Shown here: positions 50,976-59,763 of the stretch, in pieces
How the letters are laid out: every line of letters begins with the position of its first letter
Position numbering within the stretch: the first letter of the stretch is position 1
NCBI GenBank assembly: GCA_947588955.1
Contig: CANPYX010000007.1
Coordinates: forward strand, 1 to 64,000
Direction of reading: 5' to 3'
From: an uncultured Oscillospiraceae bacterium
GTDB taxonomy: Bacteria > Bacillota > Clostridia > Oscillospirales > Oscillospiraceae
DNA length: 64,000 nt
The notes under the pieces: model-generated
The model's input: only the letters and a program-made list of their open reading frames with translations
The model's database searches: none
What the model was told of the DNA's origin: nothing
Translations under genes and position numbers: made by a program

Positions 50976-53900
50976 TCAATACTCGTAAACGCCCTCGAAT
51001 ACCATCACGGCGTCGCCGGTGAGGGTGACGAACTCGTCGGAGTAGTTGACGGTTACATCGCCGCCGGGGAGCTTGACGGTGATGTCGCGGGCCTTTTTGA
51101 GGCTGCCGCGCTCGGTGGCGGCTATAACGGCGGCGCAGGCGGCGGTGCCGTTGGCGCGGGTCTCGCCCTCGTCGGGGGCGTAGACGCGTATGCGCAGGGT
51201 GTCGTCATTTACCACCTTCACGAACTCCACAAAGGCGCCCTCCGGCAGTATGCCGGAGCCCACCAGGGCGGAGCCGACGCCCTCCACGTCCACGCCGCCC
51301 AGGTCGTCGGTGAACACTGTGCAGTGGGGAACGCCAAGGGTGGAGAGGGTTATGCGGTACTCCTGCCCGCCCACGGTGACAGGCTCGTCCACAACGCGGG
51401 ATTTGCCGATGAGATTCACCTGCATCCTGCGGGCGTCCAGGAAGGCGGTGCCCATGTGGACGCTGACGGTGCTGACGCGCCCGTTGCGGGTGTAGAGCTG
51501 GAGGGAGCGGATGCCGGTGTCGGTCTGTATGGTCATGTGCTCATGGCGGACTATACCCTTGTCAAAGAGGTACTTGCCCACACAGCGGATTGAGTTGGCG
51601 GCCATGCGCCCCTCGGTGCCGTCCCGGTTGAATATCCGCATTTTTGCGTCCGCCCCGGCGGAATTTTCAATGAGCACCAGCGCCCCGCCGCCTATGCCGG
51701 TGACCCGGTCGCAGAGGGTGACGGAGAGGGATTCGGGGCTCGTGATGCGCCCGTCCCGGTTGTCGAAGAAGATGTAGTCGCTGCCGCAGGTGTGCATCTT
51801 GGCGAAGTGTATGAGCTCGCGGGTCCTGCGCATACCGTTCAGGTTCACAAGCTCCGTGTTCTCATTTGTAAAGCGGCTTGCCAAAGTGTCGGTCACGGCG
51901 TCGGCGGTGTCGAGGCTGGTTATGCACGGGATGCGCAGCCGCACGGCTCTGGCGTGAAGGTCGATGAAGTCGCCCATGGTGTCGTCATAGAGGGCGCCGG
52001 TGTAGACAATGAAGCTTATGGCGCCCTCGTCCATCAGGGAGTAGGCGTCGTGGACGTGCTTGACGGGCGTAACTTCAATGCCCAGGGCCTCAACGACCCC
52101 GGCGGTATCGGGCGTGGCGTAGAGCTTCATGTGCAGGTCGTTTACCTTCTTGGCAAGCTTCACCACTTCGGGAAGCTCGTGGTTCTCGATGGAGAGCAGA
52201 ACCCCGTTCCTGCCGGGTGTGAAGGCGCCGGAGAGGTTATAGCCGGCGGCGCGCAGACCCTTGAAAAGCGCCTCGGAGAAGGTGCGTCCGAGCCCTAAGA
52301 CCTCGCCGGTGGACTTCATCTCGGGCCCCAACATGGAGTTGGCGTCGGTAATCTTTTCAAAGGAGAACACCGGCACCTTTACGGCGTAATATGGGGGCGT
52401 GTCGCACAAGACCTGCTCATATCCCAGCCCCTTAAGGGTTGCGCCCATCATGACGCGGCTCGCCACGTCCACCATGGGTATGCCGGTGACCTTGGAGAGG
52501 TAGGGCACGGTGCGGGAGGCGCGGGGGTTCACCTCGATGACGTAGAGCTCCTTTTTGTAGATGAGGTACTGGATGTTCACAAGCCCACGGGTCCCCAGCT
52601 CAAGGGCGAGGCGCGTGGAGCACTCCACCACCCGGTCCATCATCTTGTCCGTCAGGTTGTAGGGGGGATAGACGGCTATGGAGTCGCCGGAGTGGACGCC
52701 CGCCCGCTCGATGTGCTCCATGATACCGGGCATGAGCACGTCGGTGCCGTCGGATATGACGTCCACCTCTAGCTCGGTGCCGGGCATGTACTTGTCCACG
52801 AGGACTGAGTTGTCGTCCCGCTCGGTGCTTGCCACGATCAGAGCCATGTAGCTGCGAACGTCGTTTTCGTCGTGGGCGATGACCATGTTCTGCCCGCCTA
52901 TAACGTAGGAGGGGCGAAGCAGCACGGGGTAGCCCAGAGTCTCGGCGGCATTCAGCGCCTCCTCTAAGGTGTGGGTGCCGAAGCCGCGGGGACGCTTTAT
53001 GCCCATCTTTTCCAAAAGCGCGTCAAATCGCTCCCGGTCCTCCGCCAGGTCTATGCCCTCGGCGGAGGTGCCAAGTATGCGTATGCCCTGCTTATCAAGG
53101 TACTCCGTGAGCTTTATCGCCGTCTGCCCGCCGAATGCCACCACAACGCCCACGGGCTTTTCGACCTTTATTACGCCCATCACGTCCTCAGGCGTCAGCG
53201 GCTCGAAGTAGAGCCTGTCCGCCGTGTCGTAGTCGGTGGAGACGGTCTCAGGGTTGTTGTTTATTATCACCACGTCGTAGCCCAGCTTCTTGAGGGTTAC
53301 GGCGCAGTGGACGGAGCTGTAGTCGAACTCTATGCCCTGACCTATGCGGATGGGGCCGGAGCCAATCACGATGACGCTCATGCGGCGGCGGGGGAGGGGG
53401 CGGGAGTCGCACTTGTCGTTGTACGCGGAGTAGTAGTAGGGCGTCTCGGCCTCGAATTCGGCGGCGCAGGTGTCCACCATCTTGTACACGGGATCAAGGT
53501 GCGGTATCTCCGCCTGACCGGAGATGGCGCGGAGCGCGGCGTCGGTGTACCCGTAGCGTTTTCCGCGAAGGTAAGTCTCGCCGTCAATGCCGTTTTTCGC
53601 GATGTACGCCTCAAAATCCACCAGGTTTTGGAGCTTGGAGAGGAACCACCTGTCTATCATGGTGACCTCATGGATGTGCTCGTGGCTGACGCCGGCCTTG
53701 AGGGCCTCAAAGACCGTAAATATGCGAAGGTCGTCCATTGCGGCCAGCCGCTCTTCCAGGGACTTTCCGGGGACAGGGGCGCGGTTCAGCGTTTGCTGCC
53801 CAATCTCCGCGCCGCGTATGGCCTTCATGAGGGCGGATTCAAAGTTGGGAGCTATGGACATGACCTCGCCGGTGGCCTTCATCTGCGTGCCCAGCTTGCG

Positions 53901-55007
53901 CTGGGCGCCGTGGAACTTGTCAAAGGGCCACTTGGGGAACTTGACCACGCAGTAGTCCACGGTGGGCTCAAAGCAGGCGTAGGTCTTGCCGGTGATGTCA
54001 TTTTTAATCTCGTCAAGGGTGTAGCCCAGGGCGATCTTCACCGCTACCTTGGCTATGGGGTAGCCAGTCGCCTTGGAGGCGAGGGCGGAGGAGCGGGAGA
54101 CGCGGGGGTTAACCTCGATGACCGCGTACTCGAAGCTGTCGGGGTTCAGGGCGAACTGGCAGTTGCACCCGCCCTCGATGCCAAGCTCCGTTATTATGTC
54201 CAGAGCGGCGGAGCGGAGCATCTGGTACTCCTGGTCCATGAGCGTCAGCGCCGGAGCCACGACGATGGAGTCGCCGGTGTGTATGCCCACGGGGTCGAAG
54301 TTTTCCATGGAGCATACGGTTATCACGTTCCCCGCGCCGTCACGGATGACCTCGAACTCTATCTCCTTCCAGCCGAAGATGTATCTCTCGATGAGCACCT
54401 GATGTATGGGGGAGGTCTCCAGCCCCACGAACGCCACGCGCCTGAGCTCGTCGGCGGAATATGCCACTCCGCCGCCTCCGCCGCCCAGGGTGAAGGCGGG
54501 GCGGACGATGACGGGGTAGCCGATGCGGTCCGCTATCTCGACGCAGGTCTCCACGTCGTTGGCGATGTCCGAGGGGATACAGGGCTGGCCTATCTTCTCC
54601 ATAGTCTCCTTGAAGAGCTCCCGGTCCTCCGCCTTGTCTATGGCCTCGGCGTTGGTGCCGATGAGGCGCACGCCGTGCTTTGCCAGGAAGCCCTCATGGG
54701 TGAGCTGCATGGCTATGGTGAGCCCCGTCTGCCCTCCCAGTCCCGCGAGGAGGCAGTCGGGCTTCTCCTTGAGGATTATGCGTTTGACAGTGTCGGCGTT
54801 CAGTGGCTCTAAGTACACGCTGTCCGCCATATCCCCGTCGGTCATGACTGTGGCGGGGTTGGAGTTTACGAGGACGGACTTGACGCCCTCCTGCTTGAGT
54901 ATCCGGCAGGCCTGTGTGCCGGCGTAGTCAAACTCCGCCGCCTGTCCGATGACGATGGGGCCGGAGCCGATGACCATTACTTTTTTTATCGAAGTGTCTA
55001 AAGGCAT
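50976..55007 (-). CDS. carB: Carbamoyl-phosphate synthase large subunit fused to diaminopimelate epimerase (CarB-DapF)
   Basis: A 1343-residue fusion. Residues 1 to about 1058 are a full CarB with two ATP-grasp halves (MVIGSGPIVIGQAAEFDYAG, LTLMDQEYQMLRS, second half VIVIGSGPIRIGQGIEFDY) and an MGS-like allosteric end. Residues about 1059-1343 form a complete DapF (HFAKMHTCGSDYIFFD, RIFNRDGTEGRMAANSIRC, GETRANGTAAC), with both catalytic Cys (about 1142 and 1291) present. Met1059 (51833) has no ribosome site, so a separate DapF start is unlikely. DapL, which supplies LL-diaminopimelate, is encoded two genes upstream at 56183. ATG at 55007 overlaps the carA stop by one base. The DapF part has its own clear fold, so this is not a mis-called overlap. 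Confidence 0.95.
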   Translation of the reverse strand: MPLDTSIKKVMVIGSGPIVIGQAAEFDYAGTQACRILKQEGVKSVLVNSNPATVMTDGDMADSVYLEPLNADTVKRIILKEKPDCLLAGLGGQTGLTIAMQLTHEGFLAKHGVRLIGTNAEAIDKAEDRELFKETMEKIGQPCIPSDIANDVETCVEIADRIGYPVIVRPAFTLGGGGGGVAYSADELRRVAFVGLETSPIHQVLIERYIFGWKEIEFEVIRDGAGNVITVCSMENFDPVGIHTGDSIVVAPALTLMDQEYQMLRSAALDIITELGIEGGCNCQFALNPDSFEYAVIEVNPRVSRSSALASKATGYPIAKVAVKIALGYTLDEIKNDITGKTYACFEPTVDYCVVKFPKWPFDKFHGAQRKLGTQMKATGEVMSIAPNFESALMKAIRGAEIGQQTLNRAPVPGKSLEERLAAMDDLRIFTVFEALKAGVSHEHIHEVTMIDRWFLSKLQNLVDFEAYIAKNGIDGETYLRGKRYGYTDAALRAISGQAEIPHLDPVYKMVDTCAAEFEAETPYYYSAYNDKCDSRPLPRRRMSVIVIGSGPIRIGQGIEFDYSSVHCAVTLKKLGYDVVIINNNPETVSTDYDTADRLYFEPLTPEDVMGVIKVEKPVGVVVAFGGQTAIKLTEYLDKQGIRILGTSAEGIDLAEDRERFDALLEKMGIKRPRGFGTHTLEEALNAAETLGYPVLLRPSYVIGGQNMVIAHDENDVRSYMALIVASTERDDNSVLVDKYMPGTELEVDVISDGTDVLMPGIMEHIERAGVHSGDSIAVYPPYNLTDKMMDRVVECSTRLALELGTRGLVNIQYLIYKKELYVIEVNPRASRTVPYLSKVTGIPMVDVASRVMMGATLKGLGYEQVLCDTPPYYAVKVPVFSFEKITDANSMLGPEMKSTGEVLGLGRTFSEALFKGLRAAGYNLSGAFTPGRNGVLLSIENHELPEVVKLAKKVNDLHMKLYATPDTAGVVEALGIEVTPVKHVHDAYSLMDEGAISFIVYTGALYDDTMGDFIDLHARAVRLRIPCITSLDTADAVTDTLASRFTNENTELVNLNGMRRTRELIHFAKMHTCGSDYIFFDNRDGRITSPESLSVTLCDRVTGIGGGALVLIENSAGADAKMRIFNRDGTEGRMAANSIRCVGKYLFDKGIVRHEHMTIQTDTGIRSLQLYTRNGRVSTVSVHMGTAFLDARRMQVNLIGKSRVVDEPVTVGGQEYRITLSTLGVPHCTVFTDDLGGVDVEGVGSALVGSGILPEGAFVEFVKVVNDDTLRIRVYAPDEGETRANGTAACAAVIAATERGSLKKARDITVKLPGGDVTVNYSDEFVTLTGDAVMVFEGVYEY

Positions 55008-56074
55008 TACCGCACCTCCATCATGTCCATAAATCTGTCAAACGCCCACTCGGTATCCCTGGGCCCCCCGTGGGCCTCCGGGTGGAACTGCATGGAGAAG
55101 GCGTTTTTCCCCGGATAGTCCACACCCTCGCAGGTGCCGTCGTTCACATTCACAAAGCGCATTTTGCCGCCGACTTTTTCAATGTCCGAGACGCTTACGG
55201 CGTAGCCGTGGTTCTGGCAGGTGATATATACCCTCCCCGTCTCCAGGTCCTTCACCGGCTGGTTGGCGCCCCGGTGACCGAACTTCAGCTTTTCCGTTTT
55301 GCCGCCGGCGGCAATGGCCATCATCTGGTGCCCCAGGCATATGCCGAACATGGGCTTTTTGCCGAAAAGCGACTTGATCACCTCTATGCACCCCACGTTG
55401 TCCTTGGGGTCGCCGGGACCGTTGGAGAGCATGATCCCGTCCGGGTCATAGCTCATAATGGTCTCCACGCTTGAATCGTAGGGGAGCACCACCACCCGGC
55501 AGCCGCGCTTTAAAAGGTTCTCCGTGATGGAGCCCTTGGCGCCGTAATCCATGAGTACCACGGTGCGCTTTGCCTCGCCTTTCGGAAGGAGTATCTCCGG
55601 CTTTTTCGTGCTTGTCGCCTCAACGGAGCCCTCGACGCGAAAATCACGGAGCCCGCACCAGTCGTAGTCCGGGTCGTCGGTTATCACCGCGTTCATTACG
55701 CCGCCGTCACGGATCATCTGCGTCAGCTCCCTGGTGTCCACGCCGGAGATGCCAACTATGCCCATTCGCTCCATGAATTGCTGTATCGTCTCCTGACAGC
55801 GGAAGTTGGAGGGCTCGGTGCAAACCTCCCTGACTATAGCTCCGCGGACATGGATAGATGAGCTTTCCATGTCCGCGTCGGCAACACCGTAATTACAAAA
55901 CATCGGGAACGTAAAAATTACCAGCTGCCCGAAATAGCTGGGGTCCGTAAGAGATTCAACACAGCCCGTCATGCCCGTGGTGAAAACAAGCTCTCCAACG
56001 CTTGTCCCCGCCCTGCCAAAGGACTCCCCCTCGTATTTTTTCCCGTTTTCCAGAATCAAATATGCCTTTCCCAT
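55007..56074 (-). CDS. carA: Carbamoyl-phosphate synthase small subunit
   Basis: A 355-residue glutaminase subunit that feeds ammonia to CarB for arginine and pyrimidine synthesis. N-terminal CPSase domain (AYLILENGKKYEGESFG, VGELVFTTGMTGCVESLTDPSYFGQLVIFTFPM, ISGVDTRELTQMIRDGG). C-terminal class I amidotransferase with GPGDPKD, the nucleophile elbow MFGICLGHQMMA (Cys), NHGYAV and FHPEAHGGPRDT (His-Glu). Its stop overlaps the carB start. A mosaic hairpin element separates it from dapL. Confidence 0.97.
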   Translation of the reverse strand: MGKAYLILENGKKYEGESFGRAGTSVGELVFTTGMTGCVESLTDPSYFGQLVIFTFPMFCNYGVADADMESSSIHVRGAIVREVCTEPSNFRCQETIQQFMERMGIVGISGVDTRELTQMIRDGGVMNAVITDDPDYDWCGLRDFRVEGSVEATSTKKPEILLPKGEAKRTVVLMDYGAKGSITENLLKRGCRVVVLPYDSSVETIMSYDPDGIMLSNGPGDPKDNVGCIEVIKSLFGKKPMFGICLGHQMMAIAAGGKTEKLKFGHRGANQPVKDLETGRVYITCQNHGYAVSVSDIEKVGGKMRFVNVNDGTCEGVDYPGKNAFSMQFHPEAHGGPRDTEWAFDRFMDMMEVR

Positions 56075-56113
56075 ATACCCTCCATACAGTCGTATTCATC
56101 AAGCATCGCAGAT

Positions 56114-56270
56114 TTCGCGTCCGCAGACGCGAATAAATTCAAATCATTTTTGCGGCGACATGCGCGTCGCAAAAATGCCCTTTTAGGTTTGCTGAGTGTG
56201 CGAGCGGAGCGAGTGCGCGAAGCAAACCGGCAAATCCTCTAAAAAATGTTGTCTTGACAACATTTTTTTA
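56114..56270 (-). repeat. Mosaic hairpin element, copy c (3' of and inside dapL)
   Basis: Minus-strand order: a hairpin AAAAAATGTTGTC/GACAACATTTTTT (56241-56268) in place of H1/H2, then GAGGATTTGCCGG, H3 with outer GGTTTGC/GCAAACC and inner GCGCACTCGCTCCGCTCGCAC (56186-56228), H4 variant (CATTTTTGCGRCG-type arms, about 56144-56177), and an extra hairpin TTCGCGTC/GACGCGAA (56114-56133). The part 56186-56270 is translated as the dapL C-terminus. Confidence 0.8.
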
Positions 56271-57469
56271 ATTCTTTCCATTGCCTCGCAGGTGTTCTCG
56301 TAGGTCCCGAAGGCTGTGAGGCGAACGTAGCCCTCGCCGGAGGGACCGAAGCCCGCGCCGGGGGTGGTGACCACGCACGCCTCGCGCAGGAGCCTGTCAA
56401 AGAACTCCCAAGAGCCCATGCCGTTGGGCGTGCCGCACCAGATGTAGGGCGCGTTTACGCCGCCGTACACCGTAAGCCCCGCGCCGGAAAGCGCCTCGCG
56501 TATGACCTTCGCGTTGTTTAAATAATACCTGACGCTCTCCATGGACTGCTCCCGCCCCTCCGGGGAGAGAGCGGCTTCGGCGGCGCGCTGAATGACGTAG
56601 GGCACGCCGTTGAACTTTGTGCCCATGCGCCTGTTCCACATATCCCGCAGGCTCACGCCGTCCCTTATGAGCGCCTTCGGTATGACCGTGTAGGCGCAGC
56701 GGTTGCCGGTGAAGCCGGAGGACTTGGAGAAGGAGCGGAACTCAATGGCGCAGGTCTTTGCGCCCTCCACCTCAAATATGCTGTGGGGGATGCCGGGCTC
56801 GGTGATAAACGCCTCGTAGGCGGAGTCAAAGAGTATCACGCTGCCGTGCTCGTTTGCGTAGTCAACCCACACCTTCAGCTGCTCCTTTGTCGCCGCGGCG
56901 CCTGTGGGGTTGTTGGGGGAGCAGATATATATCATGTCCGGCACCCTCTCCGGCAGCGCCGGGAAGAAGCCGTTTTCCGCTGTGCAGGGCAGATAGACAA
57001 GGTTCGTCCACCTCTCCCCGTCGTAGTCTCCGGCCCTGCCAGCCATGGCGTTGGTGTCCACATATACGGGGTAGACCGGGTCGCACACCGCCACCACGTT
57101 GTCCCGGTCAAAGATGTCCCCGATGTTCCCGCAGTCGGATTTCGCGCCGTCGGAGACGAATATCTCGTCGTCTGCTATCTCCACGCCCCGCTCCCTGTAG
57201 GAGTCGCGTATGGCGAAGCGGAGGAAATCGTAAGCGCCGCAGGTCTCCTCGCAGTAGCCCCTGAAGGTCTCCTGCTTCCCCATCTCCCGGCTCGCCTTAA
57301 CCATCGCCTCAACGACCGCGGGGGCGAGGGGGCGCGTCACGTCGCCGATGCCCATGCGTATGATGGACTTCGGTGGATTTTCCGCCTGGAACGCCCTGGT
57401 CCGCCGCCCGATTTCGGGAAAGAGGTAGCCGCCGGGGAGCTTTTGGAAGTTATTGTTTACCTTGACCAT
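56183..57469 (-). CDS. dapL: LL-diaminopimelate aminotransferase
   Basis: A 428-residue PLP enzyme turning tetrahydrodipicolinate directly into LL-diaminopimelate, used by Clostridia lacking the acyl route. Family marks: MVKVNNNFQKLPGGYLFPEIGRR, RMGIGDVTRPLAPAVVEAM, GYCEETCGAYDFLRFAI, YICSPNNPTGAAATKEQL, and FRSFSKSSGFTGNRCAYTV with the PLP Lys. Homologues normally end near EAMERIKK; here 25 or so further residues (MLSRQHFLEDLPVCFAHSLRSHTQQT) are encoded by the hairpins of a mosaic repeat. Product is epimerised by the DapF part of the CarB fusion. A consensus promoter lies upstream at 57502-57530. Confidence 0.95.
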   Translation of the reverse strand: MVKVNNNFQKLPGGYLFPEIGRRTRAFQAENPPKSIIRMGIGDVTRPLAPAVVEAMVKASREMGKQETFRGYCEETCGAYDFLRFAIRDSYRERGVEIADDEIFVSDGAKSDCGNIGDIFDRDNVVAVCDPVYPVYVDTNAMAGRAGDYDGERWTNLVYLPCTAENGFFPALPERVPDMIYICSPNNPTGAAATKEQLKVWVDYANEHGSVILFDSAYEAFITEPGIPHSIFEVEGAKTCAIEFRSFSKSSGFTGNRCAYTVIPKALIRDGVSLRDMWNRRMGTKFNGVPYVIQRAAEAALSPEGREQSMESVRYYLNNAKVIREALSGAGLTVYGGVNAPYIWCGTPNGMGSWEFFDRLLREACVVTTPGAGFGPSGEGYVRLTAFGTYENTCEAMERIKKMLSRQHFLEDLPVCFAHSLRSHTQQT

Positions 57470-57501
57470 GGAAACAGCCCCTTTTTATCCATTTTAATAA
57501 G

Positions 57502-57530
57502 ATTATAGGCGCTAAAGCCCGAATTGTCAA
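57502..57530 (-). promoter_or_regulatory. Consensus sigma-A promoter of dapL-carA-carB
   Basis: On the minus strand TTGACA, 17-bp spacer, TATAAT, a perfect consensus, 33 bp upstream of the dapL start. Confidence 0.9.
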
Positions 57531-57624
57531 CGCTATGTAAAGCCCAAAAACCCCATGTTTCCGCCCGCCGATTTGTTCACCCCTCCAAAATGAATTTTCC
57601 AAATTCAAATCCTGCAAAAATCAC

Positions 57625-57653
57625 TTGACAACAGCCGCCTTTTCATGTAAAAT
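57625..57653 (+). promoter_or_regulatory. Near-consensus sigma-A promoter of asnB
   Basis: TTGACA, 17-bp spacer, TAAAAT, 95 bp upstream of the asnB start; gives a leader of about 88 nt. Confidence 0.85.
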
Positions 57654-57669
57654 CCAATCGTATTTTGTT

Positions 57670-57731
57670 TTCGTTGAATCTGCAAGGGTGCGGATTCCGC
57701 CTTCCAACGAAGGGCGGGTCCGCGCCTTTTT
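57670..57731 (+). promoter_or_regulatory. Attenuator-like leader of asnB
   Basis: A stem GGTGCGGATTCCGCC (57687-57701) with GGCGGGTCCGCGCC (57713-57726) followed by TTTTT resembles an intrinsic terminator placed just before the asnB ribosome site. An alternative pairing TTCGTTG (57670-57676) with CAACGAA (57705-57711) overlaps its loop and 3' flank. No T-box consensus (AGGGTGGNACCGCG) is seen. The controlling factor is unknown. Confidence 0.6.
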
Positions 57732-57747
57732 GTCAGGAGGCTTTTTT

Positions 57748-59328
57748 ATGTGCTCTATAATCGGCTTTACAAAGCGGTCCATACCGCTGGAGCTTGCCAT
57801 GCGCGGCTTTGAGGAGACGGTCTCACGCGGCCCCGATATGTCCCGCTTCGTGGAGGCGGGGGAGGGCTGGCTTGGCTTCCACCGCCTTGCCATCATGGGC
57901 CTGACGCCAGAGGGGATGCAGCCCTTTGAGCTGGACGGGAACATGGTGGTTTGCAACGGCGAGCTCTACGGCTTTCGTCCGGTGCGCCGCCGCATCGCGA
58001 AAAAGTATCAATTCAAGTCCGACTCTGACTGCGAGATAATCCTTCCCCTTTACAGGGAGCTGGGGCTTGGAATGTTCGCAAGGCTCGACGCGGAGTTTGC
58101 CATGATCATCTATGACGCGAAGCTGGGCCTTGTCGCCGCCCGCGACCCCATCGGCATAAGGCCCCTTTACTACGGATATCTCCCCGACGGCTCCGCCGCC
58201 TTCGCCAGCGAGCCAAAAAACCTGACGCCCTTCTGCGAGCGTGTGCTTCCTTTCCCGCCGGGGCACTACTGGGTTGGCGGCAAATTCGTCCGCTACCGGG
58301 ATATTTCCAGCGTTGACGGCGAGTACATCTCCGGCTCCGTCTACCGGGTCTGCGCCGGCATCCGGGGAAGGCTAATAGCCGCCGTGGAAAAGCGCCTGGA
58401 CTCCGACGCCCCCATCGGCTTTCTGCTGTCCGGAGGGCTGGACTCCAGCCTCGTCTGCGCCATCGCCGCCAAAATACTGGGCAGGAGTATACGCACCTTC
58501 GCCATCGGCATGGACAAGGACGCCATCGACCTTAAATACGCAAGGCAGGCGGCGGAGTACATCGGCGCCGACCACACTGAGGTTTTCATGACCCGCGACG
58601 AGGTAATAGAGAACCTTGAGACGGTGATAAGAACCCTTGGCACCTGGGATATAACCACCATCCGCGCCAGCATGGGAATGTACCTCGTCTGCAAGGCGAT
58701 TCATGAGACAACGGACATCCGCGTACTGCTTACAGGCGAAATATCCGACGAGCTCTTTGGCTACAAGTACACCGACTTCGCCCCCGACGCCGCCCAGTTC
58801 CAGCTTGAGAGCCAAAAGCGTGTGCGTGAGCTTCATATGTACGACGTCCTGCGCGCCGACAGGTGCATATCCGTAAACTCCCTGGAGGCGCGAGTGCCCT
58901 TCGGCGATTTGGACTTTGTGGAATACGTGATGAAGATAGACCCGGAGCTGAAGATGAACAAATACAACATGGGCAAATACCTTCTCCGCCACGCCTTCGA
59001 GGCTGACGACATCCTCCCCGGGCAGATACTCTGGCGCCAGAAGGCCGCATTCTCCGACGCCGTGGGTCACTCCATGGTGGACGACCTGAAGGAGTACGCC
59101 GACGGGCTCTACACCGACGCTGAATTTGAGGAAAAGCGCAAAAAATACGCCTATTGCGCCCCGTTCACCAAGGAGAGCCTGCTTTACCGGGAGATCTTCG
59201 AAAAATATTACCCCGGACAGGCGGAGATGATCGCCGGCTTCTGGATGCCCAACAGCTCCTGGCCCAACTGCGCCGTCACCGACCCCAGCGCCCGCGTCCT
59301 ATCCAATTATGGCGCGTCGGGGATATAA
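57748..59328 (+). CDS. asnB: Asparagine synthetase (glutamine-hydrolysing), AsnB-like
   Basis: A 526-residue enzyme converting aspartate, ATP and glutamine to asparagine. An N-terminal class II amidotransferase domain starts with the processed Cys (MCSIIGF) and contains LGFHRLAIMGL, CNGELYGF and ARDPIGIRPLYYG. The C-terminal synthetase domain has the PP-loop FLLSGGLDSSLVCAIAA, LLTGEISDELFGYKY, and SLEARVPFGDLDFVEYVMKI. Start at ATG 57748 with CAGGAGG; the frame upstream runs through the leader hairpins. A single-gene unit. Confidence 0.96.
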   Translation: MCSIIGFTKRSIPLELAMRGFEETVSRGPDMSRFVEAGEGWLGFHRLAIMGLTPEGMQPFELDGNMVVCNGELYGFRPVRRRIAKKYQFKSDSDCEIILPLYRELGLGMFARLDAEFAMIIYDAKLGLVAARDPIGIRPLYYGYLPDGSAAFASEPKNLTPFCERVLPFPPGHYWVGGKFVRYRDISSVDGEYISGSVYRVCAGIRGRLIAAVEKRLDSDAPIGFLLSGGLDSSLVCAIAAKILGRSIRTFAIGMDKDAIDLKYARQAAEYIGADHTEVFMTRDEVIENLETVIRTLGTWDITTIRASMGMYLVCKAIHETTDIRVLLTGEISDELFGYKYTDFAPDAAQFQLESQKRVRELHMYDVLRADRCISVNSLEARVPFGDLDFVEYVMKIDPELKMNKYNMGKYLLRHAFEADDILPGQILWRQKAAFSDAVGHSMVDDLKEYADGLYTDAEFEEKRKKYAYCAPFTKESLLYREIFEKYYPGQAEMIAGFWMPNSSWPNCAVTDPSARVLSNYGASGI

Positions 59329-59384
59329 AACAAACAGTCCCCCAGTCCCCGAATTTTCGGAAAAGGGCGGAAAAATAAAAACCC

Positions 59385-59414
59385 TTGACAAGGAAGGGTC
59401 ATGAGAGTTATAAT
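59385..59414 (+). promoter_or_regulatory. Promoter of a candidate small RNA gene
   Basis: TTGACA, 18-bp spacer, TATAAT: both boxes perfect, in a gap that contains no coding sequence. Confidence 0.8.
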
Positions 59415-59420
59415 ATGAGC

Positions 59421-59556
59421 AGAAAAGGGTCGCCGCGGGCGTTTGGCCTTAAACAAGCGGCCTGGTCCTGAGTATTACCGGATGTTCAGGCTACAACAAA
59501 TGTCATAGCGCAGACAAGACCGTCACTCTTTCCCAGTGGCGGTCTTGTCTTTTATT
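59421..59556 (+). ncRNA. Candidate stand-alone small RNA, about 135 nt, unidentified
   Basis: Begins 7 bp after a perfect -10 box and ends in a strong terminator (GACAAGACCG...CGGTCTTGTC stem, then TCTTTTATT, 59513-59556). There is no open frame with a ribosome site inside. Internal pairing includes a CGCC/GGGCG hairpin and CCTGA/TCAGG around a 14-nt loop. No SRP domain IV, tmRNA, T-box or common riboswitch core was recognised, and no gene follows on this strand, so a cis-acting leader is unlikely. Could be 6S-like or a new regulatory RNA. The rest of the gap (59557-59763) shows no gene, only a hairpin serving the converging operon. Confidence 0.6.
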
Positions 59557-59731
59557 ATCCTGAGCGAGAACCGTAGTCCGCGCCAGTGAAATGTAAAAGA
59601 CAATGGAAGAATATGTTTGAACATCTTCACATTCCTCCTTTCTTTCAAGGAGGACCAGACCGCACCGTAGTATCCGACCGCGTCACCGCGGCTTCCCATC
59701 GCGTATTATACGACCCTTTTCTGATTATGTC

Positions 59732-59759
59732 AACAGCCTCCGAAAAATCGGGGGCTGTT
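59732..59759 (-). terminator. Hairpin terminator of the GntR-ABC operon
   Basis: AACAGCC-CCGA stem with TCGG-GGCTGTT around an A/T loop, directly after the permease stop on the minus strand. Confidence 0.65.
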
Positions 59760-59763
59760 TGCT

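Noticed and set aside
52971-54812. 613-codon open frame antisense to carB
   Set aside because: Produced by GC-skewed codons of carB on the other strand; no RBS and no recognisable domain.
59421-59512. Possible riboswitch (GGGTCG and GGCCTGG boxes hint at the ZTP type)
   Set aside because: The rest of the ZTP core is not found and no gene lies downstream on that strand, so it is listed as an unidentified small RNA.
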